Assembly (NCBI GenBank): GCA_943736015.1
Contig: OX031069.1
Location: 24,743,235-24,807,234 of the forward strand
DNA: 64,000 nt
Source of the DNA: Tridacna crocea
Lineage: Eukaryota > Mollusca > Bivalvia > Cardiida > Cardiidae
Direction of reading: 5' to 3'
Part shown: positions 1 through 12,800 of the stretch, piece by piece
Layout: each line of letters begins with the position of its first letter
Numbering within the stretch: the first letter of the stretch is position 1
Position numbers and translations under genes: made by a program
The notes under the pieces: generated by a model
Seen by the model: the letters and a program-made list of their open reading frames with translations, nothing else
Told to the model about the DNA's origin: nothing
The model's database searches: none

Positions 1-567
1 CGTGAAAGCAACTCTTTATGAGGCTTATTGATTCATCACGTCTTTAATGGATACTTAAAATTCTTGAAATAAAAACGAATTTTTCGGTTTAAATTGGTAA
101 TACCAATTTAAACCGACATATTCGTGTTTATTTCTTGATGCTGGTGTCTATTTTTTGTTGCGGGTGACTTAGATCTATAAGATGCAATATCTGTATAGTC
201 TGGTCTTGACCTATGTCATCCCCCAAAGCTCTAATATTTTGACTGTGACACTGTAAGGGTCAAATCCGACATTAACCGTTAACAGAATTTCAATTCCTTG
301 CCTTTGTTCACTTGTGCATTTTCGTTAACTTAAATTTCTTCAGACAGTAAAGCTTGTCTACTGTTATAGGGAAAATTAGGCAGGCCCCGTTTCAGTAAGA
401 AGAGTTGCTGTCAGTAGCCGCAAGAGTGTGGGTTCGATTTCCACCAAAGTCGATTTCCACCGAGGGCACTTTGTAAACTTAAAGAAAACGGCCACTTGTT
501 ATGATTTTTCCTTAGATATATCAACAATGCGTCTTTAATCTGTAAAACTTTAAACATTTACTTGCAG
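1..567. other. Intronic sequence upstream of the SLC1 exon
   Basis: No coding exon was seen. Apart from the foldback at 62-138, the only recognisable piece is a possible tRNA B-box-like remnant near 428-450 (gtgggttcgatttccacc). Confidence 0.5.
62..138. repeat. Short foldback element
   Basis: Two arms of about 37 bp are imperfect reverse complements meeting at the perfect core GGTTTAAATTGGTA / TACCAATTTAAACC. The size fits a small foldback MITE; no flanking duplication was identified. Confidence 0.6.
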
Positions 568-801
568 GTACTCACCGGTTGGTATCACATTCTTGATAGC
601 CGGCAAGATCGTAGAAATGAAGGATTTCGGCGTGATGATTGGGCAGGTGGGCCTCTACTTCATGACAGTTCTGGTGGGACTATTTATACACGGCTCCTGT
701 GTCCTTCCGCTGATCTACTTCGCCCTGACTCGACGAAATCCCTACAAGTTTATATACGGCATTTCCCAGGCACTGGCAACAGCTTTTGGGACATCGTCAA
801 G
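568..801 (+). CDS. SLC1 transporter exon: TM5-TM6 and start of HP1
   Basis: The acceptor is cttgcag ending at 567 and the donor is gtatgc at 802. The reading from codon 569 begins [17 protein letters not shown] and ends at GTSS, the start of the HP1 serine tip. The first base completes a codon from an exon outside the window; the last two bases are completed by the exon at 13954. Confidence 0.95.
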
Positions 802-3800
802 GTATGCTATAAAGATGACATAAAATGTATTTTAGATTTTCAATCTTGGTCCTCATTCAACAACCATTTCTGAGAACTTTCTTTATCCTATTCTCCAGTT
901 TTTTTTAAATTTGAAAGTAATGCAATTTCTAATTGGCCAACCAAACCAAGATAGGGACATCGTTAAGGTATGGTACAAAGACGGTTTAGCCAACCAGAAC
1001 TAGTGTTACTTTCATCGTAATGAAGTTTAACGCCTTTTTATCAGCTTTCGTCTTAACATGGCGGTCAGTGACGCATCTGTGTGTTTCCAGGTCACGAGTC
1101 AGATAGGCTAACCACAATGCTACTTTTTACTTTCTATTTTTAGACAGCGTTATTTTCTAAATCTAGAATAAGACAAAGAATATTTTGGAGAATGGTTGGT
1201 GAATTGGGGGCATGCACTTATGAAATGACCACTGTCTTTTCTCCATTCTGCTTTGACTTGAGGTCATCCCTACCAGTTTATGTGCGACATTTTCCATGCT
1301 TTGCCAACGGCTTTCGGGTCATCTTCATTGTGTGCTTTTATTAGTAAACAAGAGAAAAAGAAGACGCAAGGGCGTCAAGGTCGCCCGAAAATGATTTTTT
1401 TCCATTATTAAACTGAAAAATATGTAGACAACAGAATTGATCTGACTCAATTTTTCAGTTATTTTTCATTTGTGATAAAAATAGCTTGATCTATTGTTTT
1501 CCAATGAAATTGACATGGCAATAGTGACCTACAATGTCATAAATTTGCCATATGACTAACTGTCAAAATAAAGTATGGGCTTTCGCACTGCAAAACGTTC
1601 AAATGCCCGATTTACATTTTATTCTACTTTTATGCCAGTATTCAATTTCGCCATCTGAGAATAACTGCATAATTAAAAAAAATGCCACAAATACATTTTT
1701 TCAGCCATGTGTACAAAAATATTGTATTTCGTTTATAATTGGAGATACATGTATACCTTATAATTGGTCAATGATTACAAAATATACATGTGGTTACTAA
1801 ATAGTATATTTTACAACTTACATTCAAGTTATATTTCCCTTGTGAAGTTTCTTTTTCCATTGCGCCGGTCCCGTGCAATGGTAATTTAGAAGAAGTTTAA
1901 TGATCTGGGTACTCAATAGGTATGGGGAAAAAAGTTTCAGCTTATTTAACGTATAACTTATCAAGTAATATCATCTTTATTATATATATTATCAACCATA
2001 AACTCATTCTTTTTTTCAAAATGGTCAATGGTCTAGTTCCAAACTACCAATGCTCTCTTGTCCCGCCCACTATTGGAAATAACACGACATATAATCTTCG
2101 TAATTCTAATGACTTGGCAAACATAGTTTGTAGAACTAGCGTTTATATGAATTCCTCTCTGCAATCAGGTGTAAACGCATGGAACTCTTGGCCACAAGCT
2201 ACAAGAGAAACTGACTCTCTCTCGTCGTTTAAACGTTTGCTGAACATAGACAAACCCACTCCTTGTAAACTGTATTTTTATGGGGAAAGAAAAATGCAAA
2301 TTATTCATACTCGACTTAGAAATACATGTAAATGTAGCGATCTAAAACAACATCTCTTCTGGAAAAATATTCTAGCTTCTCCTCTTTGTCGATGCGGGGA
2401 AGTTGAATCTAATACACACTACTTCTTTGAATGCAGATTTTATCATTCGAACAACACTCGGACAACATATTAGTGCAAAATCTGCTTTTAATATTGATAC
2501 AGTTCTTTTTGGAGACAATGAACTCTCCCTTGTCGAAAACAAACAGATCTTCAATGCAGTTCATGAATACATTGATAAAAGCAAGAGATTCTCTTAGTTT
2601 TAATCCAATACATTAAATGTCCTCTTTTTTGACAATGTAACACGTTACTGTCGAGAACATATAAATTATATACATGTACAAGTATAATTTTGTATCTTTT
2701 GTTGCCACTCTGCTCAATCACTCAATCACCAATCACCATTCCCTTTTTCTTTTTACTTTTTCAGATAATGAAGCCTTTTTGTTCTTTACATTCATTACTT
2801 TCTGTTTTTTTATGATAATCTTTTCTCTTCTTGATATTATTTGATAGTATTGGCGTATCATGTGATTTAGCTTGGGGAGGGGAACTATATAAGCAATATG
2901 CTTTCGTCCCGATCCTTTTCACATTTATTTCTTGTATTATCTATGTATAGCTAATACAAAATACAGTTTAACAAGATATGCGAGACATGAGAAAAGACAA
3001 AAATGCATGTATATCAGTACAATTTGGAAAAAATAAGTGTGTGTCGGCATTACATGAAATACTTCATGTTTTCCGAAGGATGAAAAAGATAATAACAAAT
3101 TACGTTGTTTACGTTGAAAAACCAAAAACCGTTGACATACAAGAATTCAAACATCACCAAAACTATCTGCTGCTGAGCGCGCCTAAATATGGTATTGCAA
3201 ATGTTGTGCATCAGGACCAGACACCACGCAGTGTGCATTCTGATCGCTAATCCACAAAGTCTGAAAATTAACGGTTTGAACAACTCAATCTTCAGCTTTT
3301 CTTTCCTGAAAAATTTTCAATTACATTCATAAATACGAAGAAAGTCTGATAACATTTCGAATATCTGAAATTAGAAAAAAAAGATTTCATGTACAATGTA
3401 CATTTATACAAATAATCAACTGCGAATGATAAAATATATACATGTATACTGATAATTGCAACCAAATTCTGTAGGTGAAGTTTCTGAGGACAGTGTAGAT
3501 TAAGATCAGTCTTACAAGAAATGCTCTCTGATCCTAGATCTACACAGTCCAATACACTGATCAACACGCTGAACTACGTACATGTATATGAATTCATATA
3601 TAACCTGACAAAATAAGTAATAATTACGGATATTGCTAAACATGTAAGCTGGCATGTAAACTGATAAATGTAACCAAAGCCAGTCAGTGAAATATCTGAG
3701 GACGGTGTAGATCAAGATCAGACTTACCAAAATTACAATCTGATCCTAGATTCACGCAATCTAATGTATATAAGATGATACATGTAACCAAAGCCGATCA

Positions 3801-6800
3801 GTGAAATGTCTGAAGAGGGTGATTAGACTTACCAAAATTGAAGTCTGATCCTAGATTCACGCAGTCTAATGCATGTAAGCTGATATTTAAATCAAGTTAT
3901 TATCCATTTTAAAATTCAATCTGAACTTTAAGACCTATGTTGGGTGCATTATATTGTATTTGTTCGAACTTGGTAATTTTTCCATTTCCCCTTCTGAGAT
4001 TACCTGCTTAAAGACGGAAATATTGCTACAAATATATTTTTTTTAGCCGTAAAAACTTTATTTTCAATATTCCTGTCGATATACCCTAGGAAAGATATAT
4101 GAGTACAAATACACACGTTTGAAATCATACATATTTACTTTATATAGTAACAAATGTATAATGTCTATTGATACTTTCTTTTCCATTGCACCAGTCCCAC
4201 ACAAAGGAAATTTAACCCTTTCCCAAATAATCCCTGGTTTTTACGGATCTAGAATAGTATCCTTTTGAAAACATTGTGGGAAAAGAAGAAAATGCTGGTA
4301 ACCAGCATTTTCTGCTTTTCCCACATTGTTTTCTACCCTATCATAGACAGAAATCATCTTTTCAGCAAGAGTTGAAATTTCGTCTGCTAATGCTTTCAAT
4401 TTGGTCTAGTCCAAAAGTTTGTCGTTTGGAAAGGGTTAAAAGGTTTTAACATTTGTACTTATAAGCATAAAGAAATTCTAATCATTTTCTTCAATTAACT
4501 ACCCATAAGAAAATACATTAAAGACCTGTAACACTTTAGGTACAATATACTGTTGGTAAATTTTTCATTTCGCCATCTAGGAATACGTGCATAAAGGAAA
4601 AATATCACTACAAGTACATTTTTTTCAGCGGTACAAAAACATAATTTTTGGTTTTTACTTGTATATTACCTTTAATGGGTAGGAAAAAAAAAAACATGTT
4701 TCAAATCATTATTGTTATTCTATTTAATAAACAGGCGGCATAATATATTTCTATGCGTGTTTTCTTTTCCATTCCGTCTATTGCTCTAAAATATTTCCAT
4801 TCCGCTCTTTAGGCATACCGGTAAAGAGTCATTTTCTCCCGCTAGATGGCATTCTATAAATACTCGAATCATCGAAGACAACTGTAAAGAGTAGGAGCAG
4901 TTCTGCATTTCCATTGGTTCCTAAGATCATGTGACTGGACGAGTTCATTTGCGTTAAAAATAGATGCATTCTGCACAAGAACATTAATTGTTTCACAAAA
5001 TGTTGCGCAGCAGACCATTAATAATTCTTTCACGATTCTTTATCGGTTTAAAAACAAGTAAACAACATCAAAAAAGGTGAAGGAAACCCCACACAACAAT
5101 TTCACAAACATTCACACCTATTTTACCAAATTAAACCTGGCGAATATGATGAAAGATTTCAACCGGAAGTACCTACACTCTCCATGAACATCTCTTCTGA
5201 ACTATATTAAATACAAGTACAAAAGTTGCTGCAAAGATGCAGCAAAATGGGGAATAGCACGGCGAAAAAATAATTTCGCAGCTGCCATTTGTTTCAAGAA
5301 ATCTTTCAGAATTCACGAAATTCGATATTGTATACCAAAGTAGATCTACATGTATACAGGCCATATAATGCAATCGTTATACTAATGACTATTCCAGTAG
5401 ATCTATTGAACTAAAGAAGATAAAGATAAAATAAAGGATAACACAATTGATTGGAAAATATATATATATTTAAAAATATGTATGTATTAAATATATATAT
5501 TAAAACTTATAAAACAAAAATTCCGTTAAAAATACGTGCATTCTAAAGGAACAGGAATTGCGATCCAAACCTTTAATAACTATGAAAGAGGTTTTTGAAA
5601 ACTTTGCTGGACAATGAGAAAATACTGGTAAACAACCTTTGCTTCTTTTTCCCACAATATTCCTATAATATCAGAGAAAAAAAATCATCATTTAAGCAAA
5701 TGTAGTTAGTCTTGTATGTACGCTCGTAAATGCTTTGAGTTTGGTTTAGTCCAAAATTCGGTCGTTTTGTAAAGAGTTACATCTAAAAATCAAATGCCAT
5801 ACTAGGTGGAAAGAACAGAAAATATGAAAGATAAAAAGTACAGACAATTGATTTTTTAGTTGCAGTAATTATCATTTACGTTTTCTCAGCACTTGGCAAT
5901 CATTAGTTTTGCTACAGTATTGATCGAGCGGTCAATTTACTTTTTCAGAGGCAAGTCTTTCGTCAGGTATATTAGTACTATTAAGTGTGACAAATTTGGT
6001 TTTACATCTAACCCTTTACACAGCCTGGGTTACAGTTCAGTTTATTTTATCCCCCCCCCCCTTTTTTTTTTAAATGACGCCCATTTTTGACAAAGTAATG
6101 TCACGATAAAAAAAAAGAAGAAAATGATCGGACTGAACACCAGGCTGCCCTTTAAACAATCCCATGTTTTACCGACAACGAAGAAAAGTTTTTTGACGCC
6201 ATTGATTAAAGAAATAGGAAAAGCCGGTGACACACCATTTCGCCTTCCAGTATAGCGCTTTTGTAGACCACATATACATGTATCATTAGAGCTGTAGTAA
6301 AATGTCGTTTGTTGCTGCTTTGTTCAAGTCAAGATTTTATATGATGTAGGCTAAGGGTTAAGGCCCCTGTTGTCTCTTTATATACACGAATGTTTAATCG
6401 ACACTCTAAAACGCCTATTGGACTGGCTAACACGCCTCCCAGTCTACAGCATTCTAACTGATATTCATGTGTAGAGTTTCCATTTAACCTTTATCCAAAC
6501 AATCTGAAGTCTTAACGACAAAGAGAGAGAAACATTTCTTAATACCATTAAAAACAACAAATGCAAATAATCACCATTTCAGTCTTTTCAACAGTATTTA
6601 AAGTATTTTTTCCAGCTCGGAGCAGGTTTTCTTGGTGTTTTTTATAAAAAAAAATTTAACCACATTCGATTTTTCTATTGACTTTATTGTTACAAATCAT
6701 AATTATTGTACTGTTTTCTTTCATGAAGAAATTGTTTACCATGATTAAAAAAGTTCAGAGCTAAGATTTGGATTGTCTTCATGGTAACCTGTAAAACGCA

Positions 6801-9800
6801 AACCAGTAACAACGGTTTACAGTCAAAACGTACCCAAGTCAAAACGTACCCAAGTGGTGTCAAAACGTGCCAAACTGAAGTCAAAACGTACCCAAGTGGA
6901 GTCAAAACTTACCCAATGTGAAGTCAAAATGTACCCATGATTTTTATAGTGTTTTTATCTTCCATCTTTGTACAAATTAATAGAAATAATGTTTTCACCA
7001 GCTTGATGATGATAATTTTATTTTTAATTCTGCTTATTTTCAAATTTGCCTGACATTATTAAAACAAATAGAAGCACACTATAGAACAGAGCTAAGTCCA
7101 TCAAATGCTTCACGGTAAAATTGCAGACTGTGTGTATCTCTCTCTCTCTCTCTTTTTTTAGGTAAATACAATTGACATTAGGGAAAAAAGCATCAGATAC
7201 CTTGATATCGTTATCCATCATGATTAATACATATGTTATCCATAAAAAGAGAATGAAAAAAAAAAAAAAAAACCTTCATACGAATTAACACTTTTAAAAA
7301 AAATGAGATAGATCTACACTAATTGCATTGTCTGAATAATAAAAAAGGTGCAATTTTCACACTGAAAAAGAATGTAACAAACTATAATTATGTGGTGAAT
7401 AAATCAGTTATTCACAATGGTATTTAAACTGCTGTATATTACAAGATTATAATGGAATGCTTTGTAAAAATTCATGATTTGAGAGACAGTTTGCTTCAGA
7501 TGAAAAACTGAGGGGTTGAGTCTTTTTAAATTCAGTAAATGCTCTTCTTGAAAATGTTCTCATAGTTTCCTTTTCTTCCCTTTGAAAGTTCTTGTTTATA
7601 ACATTTTTATCATTCGAAAATTCCCTAAACATGGATAAGTAAAAGATTTTGTTGTCTATGAGCTGTGACTCAGTTATACCTTCTTATCATTACAAGTATA
7701 GATATTTAAGAATAGATATTTACACAATTTTAAAATTAATTAAAATATTAACATTTTTTTAGAGGGGGACGATTGCAAGATATATTCTGCACTTCATATA
7801 TTGTTAACTTTACTCTTTAACAAACAATAAAATCATGGACTCCTCTTGATTGAAAACATTTGCGAACAACCATTATAAGATAAGGTTTGGAAGGGTATGA
7901 AAAACATTTTGAGAAACGGGAGAAAGTTGTTGCCAACATTTCCTCCTTTACCTATGTACAAATGTTTGTAAATAATCTTTTATGAAAATAAAACTGTTAA
8001 ATGGTAACAAGCTTGTCACACCTGATTAGTCCTGACTTAAACACATCGCCCACAACTGAATGTAACTTAGGACTACAACCATGCATCATTTTTAAAGAAT
8101 TAAAAGCATCTAAAGTGAGTTTGGAGTTAAAACATCCCTAAAAGGCAAGATACATGAAGTTTATAATTCATAACTAACAATTAAATTGGTTTAATGAAAA
8201 TTTTACTTTGGGTACGTTTTGACTAAACTTTTGGGTACGTTTTAACTTATTTTTTGGGTACGTTTTGGTTTGGGTACGTTTTGACCGCATCCCGTAACAA
8301 CTTGTTCATTACGGTCGGCAAACCAGGGTCCAAACATTTCCAGAAAAGGCATTCGTCCTGTAGGACAAGTGACCTTAAAAAACACTGGCCTTGCTTCGAT
8401 CTACACTCATCCGACAAGAAAAACCCTTTCTAAATTGGACTCTGTCGGTTTGATATTTGGTTTTTTTTTTCAGACGAAACGGTAACGTTACAACGAACTA
8501 TAAATACCAGGTCTTAAAAACCGGTATCCGTTATCCGGCTATGTTACAGAAATCAATAAAGCCAAAAGAACACAGTTTTTCGAAGTGGTATCGGGAAAGT
8601 ATTTGCGTTAATCTTAATATCGTCCGTTTTAATAATTAGCAAAGTCGCTCATGTTGAATTAGGTCCACTCAAAGCATATTCCGAGAATTGTGTTTGGCAT
8701 GAAAGGTCCCGGGTTATATCATTAGGCTGACTTGAAACCGGTCTTAATGTGGGGGTGGGAACCAGCACATTTTAAGTTCCGTTTCAAAATTTGATTTCCT
8801 AAATACCATTGATTTCCTTATTCAATAATTAAATGGCCGTTTTTGTCTTGTGTAAATTAAATATTCATCTGAAAAAATTCTTTTACTATCTCCTATTCAC
8901 CACTCGTCCTACTGGACGAGTATGGCAGATATTTCACTCGTCCTCATCCATTTCTTACTCGTAAATTACGAGTGGGTTTTTTTTTGGGGGGGGGGGAGGA
9001 CCCTGCAAACAAATTTTCATTTCCACTCGCAAAAAAAATGCTAGTGGTCGTAAAGTCTACTCGCAAAATTAATTTTCCACTCGTATTTTGCGAGTTTGCT
9101 AGTGTTTATTTCGACCCTGGATGTAACCAATTTGCAATGGAAATGGGGACGTTTTAACCAAAAGTAGTACGTTTTGACTGTGGGACGTTTTATCCGGATA
9201 CCGTCTGCGCATGTGCAGGACGCGCTTAAACTTTTAACTGAAGGGATTCCTCATATCCGTAAACACATTCTTTATTTAATGAATACAACAATAATTATGA
9301 AGCAGGAATAAAGTATGATGACATACGTAGACAATATCAGGTATACAAAGAATCGGCAAATTCTATGTTTTTGTCAAATATCACCCGAGTAATGAAAATA
9401 TTTCATAAATAACGCCGCAAAATTCGAAGGGAGATTTCTGTTCGGATTTAATCCATGGACAGAGAAAAAACCCATCGATATATGCACTGCGACTGATGTC
9501 GCCGTGCAATAAGGTCGCCGGCTTCTGCCGGGCGACCAATTATGTCATAAACCGTCTTTTAACCCTTAGGCTGCTAAGCACAAATCACTGACCTTCAACG
9601 GACATTGCAGATCAAGATCAGACTACACAGAATGTGCAGTCTGATATTGAATCTACACTGTCCGGTGAGGAGATATATCTTAACATTACTTTTTAATAAT
9701 TCGATTTTACCTTTGGATTGAAAATTTCATTTAGTTTTTCAGCAGAATATGGGTTGAAAATTTAACTTGGGTCCGTATTCACCCACCAGTTTTAAGAATT

Positions 9801-12800
9801 TTCTTTGTCCTGTTCTCCAGAATTGTCTAAATTTGAAAGTAATATAACTTTTGATTGGCAAAACTATTTGGTTAAGTCAAACAGAAGTTGTATTACATTC
9901 AAATTAAGATAATCTGGGATAATAAGTCTTAGAACATTCTACATGTTCCAGTTTTTAGAATTTTCTTTGTCCTATTCTCCAGAATTTTCGAAATCTTAAG
10001 ATAATACAACTTCGGTTTGGCTAAACCATTTAGTTTAGCCAAGAAGAAGTTGTATTACTTTCAATGGCTGTAAGACATGTTCACGGTCTGCAACGAGAAT
10101 AAAGCTTGTTTCAACAAGTAGACAAAAAGCCTGCTGAAAATTTAGATTTCTAATTGACGCCATTTTCGTTATTCTACTGTGCTCTTACAAGCTGGAATCT
10201 TACCACATGATAAGAATTGAAATTTATAGCAAAAATATCTTTGAAAAGATAGACGGCGTAAATTTGCCAGGAAAAAGGCAGAAGCCCATAAAGTAAACAT
10301 ATTTACATTTTTGACCAATCACAAATTTCAATTAATTCATTTGTTATCAGTGCCAAAAACTGATCAAAAGTCAGCAGATCCAGCTAAGCAGAAAAATTGT
10401 TCAGACTTGGGGGAATCCCTTATAAGATTCTAAGACTCCTAACTCCTTATGATGGAAGGGAGACCATCAGTACACAAATAATCCTAACTTTGTCATACGT
10501 ACTTTCTCTTCAGCCAAAAGTAAAAGGTATTCAATTGCTTTGTAGGTTGACTTCAAGCCAATATTTGAATTATATTTCTCTTTTTCTTTCAAATTATTAA
10601 TTACTCACGATGGTTTCCTTGACAAATACCACTTCAGCGTTCTCAACGCTTTGAATTTGATAGAGTCATTATATCTCCTGTGTTTGATTACAGTTGCGGG
10701 GAAATCGCCAAAATCCGCAATATGATGGTTTCATCCTTGGTTGCTTTAAATATTAAATAGCATCCTTGCTTAATCTTCAGAATTATGTGTCCCAAGTGGA
10801 AATTTCAGCGAATTGTAAAGCGTCCTGACTCGAAGGAACCCCTTCAAATTTATTTATGGTACCTCCCGGTTTTGGTAACGGCTTTTGGGGGGCATTATCA
10901 TGATGCAACACGGTGATTAACCCTTTCCAAAACAATCCCTGGTTTTCACGACCCTGAAAAAGAACCCTTTTGAAAACATTGTGGGAAAAGAAGAAAATGC
11001 TGGTCACCAGCATTTTCTCCTTTTCCCACAATGTTTTCTATACCCCCCCCCCAACAAATTTCAATCTTTCAATCACGTGATTCTTATCATCTGTAAATGC
11101 TTTCAAGTAAGACCAATCTAATATTTTGTCGTTTGGCAGAGAGTTAACCCTTATCCTGTTTAGTAACTAGGATGAAATGTTTATATTCGATAGTAAAAAC
11201 CCAAATATTGCCATGTCAACGATTATCTCCTCGGAAAATGGCAGATCCAAGATCAGACTGCTCGTTCTGTGCAATCGGATCTTGATCTACATTGTCCGCA
11301 ATAGGTCTGCAAGTCGCCCTTAGCAGTGTAAGGGTAAAAACAGCGCTAAAAAGTTTATCTTGTTAGATATTTCCAATGTTAAAATATCGGAGTACTAGAT
11401 TAAGGTAGTGGACCCGTAATAGAAAACAGCTCAGTGATTTCCCCTATAATATTATCCCACAAAATTTGCTATGATTAAAAAGGAGCATTATTGTACTACT
11501 TTAACCAAGCCACTTTTTCCTTTTTTTTTTTTCCCTTTTTAGAATTATCATTTATAAATCTAAAATCACTATATTCTGATTACAAAGGGAGATAATAATT
11601 ACCTCCCTTTTCTGGAAACTAACAAAAGTATCAACAAATAATTTCAAGATAGACATCAAAGGAATTTCTAGTCGGTTAAAAATGTGCAGAAGTATTACAA
11701 CCAGTATATAGAGGATATTTGTTTTTTTCGGTGAAAGATCGAAATATATTTCATCTCGTGAACACCATCGGTAATATTTTCACTAGTGAAAATATTACCG
11801 ATGGTGTTCACTCGATGAAATATATTTCGATCTTTCACCGAAAAAACAAATATTCTATTTATTTCATGCTTTTAACCCTTTCTGGGAGAAGCTTTATCAA
11901 AATCCAGTACAGTTCTTTTCCGTTATTCCCCGTGGCGTACCCCTCCCGCATAGCAACGCATTACAATATTACGTCAAGCCTGAGAAATCTAAGGTATATG
12001 ACGTCATATTTCCCATCTGGTTGTGAGGCATGCGCAAGTTGCCTAGGCAACAAGAAGGTGAAAATCGGTATTTCCACTGGTGGTACCAGTGTAAGATCGA
12101 AAAATATTTTCACTGCTATTTCTCGATATCCTACCGGAAAGCATGAAATAAAAATCCGTATTTATCAACGTACAAGTCATCTTATTCCATATTGTACCAG
12201 AAGTGTTACGGGATTACTACCTAATGCCGTTTGAATTGATTTATTTTGAAGGAATCTCAACAACACACTCCCAGCTATTTTAAAATGAATTTAGGGACAT
12301 TGCTAAGACAGGCAATCTATATACGATCTAATGGCTCTGTCGATATGCTTTACAACATCCTTTTAATGCGAGGCGACTTTTTTCATTTGTTAAACTTCTA
12401 AATAAACGCGATAGAAATTCCATTGATTCATTTTATCTCGACATGGAAATATTCCCGGTATCTCCCGGACATTTAGCAACTGCTTTTAACCCTTTACCTG
12501 CTAAATAAGTGAAATGAACCTGTCAGGCTGATAGTAAAACCAATAATTCTTTTGTAATTTTCAGATAATTTAAGGGGAAAATATCTCCTTATCGGACAGT
12601 GTAGATCCAAGATCAGACTGCACGTTTTGTGCAGTCTGATCTTGATCTGCACTGTCCGCAAAAGGGTCATGAGTCCCACACAGCACCCAAAGGGTTAATA
12701 CTTCGTAAAAGTGTGCAAACTTACAAACATCAGGGCCCGTGTTCACCAACCATTCTTAAGAACATTCTTAGTCTTATTCTTCAAAGTTTTCCGTTCCAAA

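Noticed and set aside
11719-12234. 171-residue + strand frame
   Set aside because: Runs through a near-perfect palindrome and the adjoining element; no recognisable domain.
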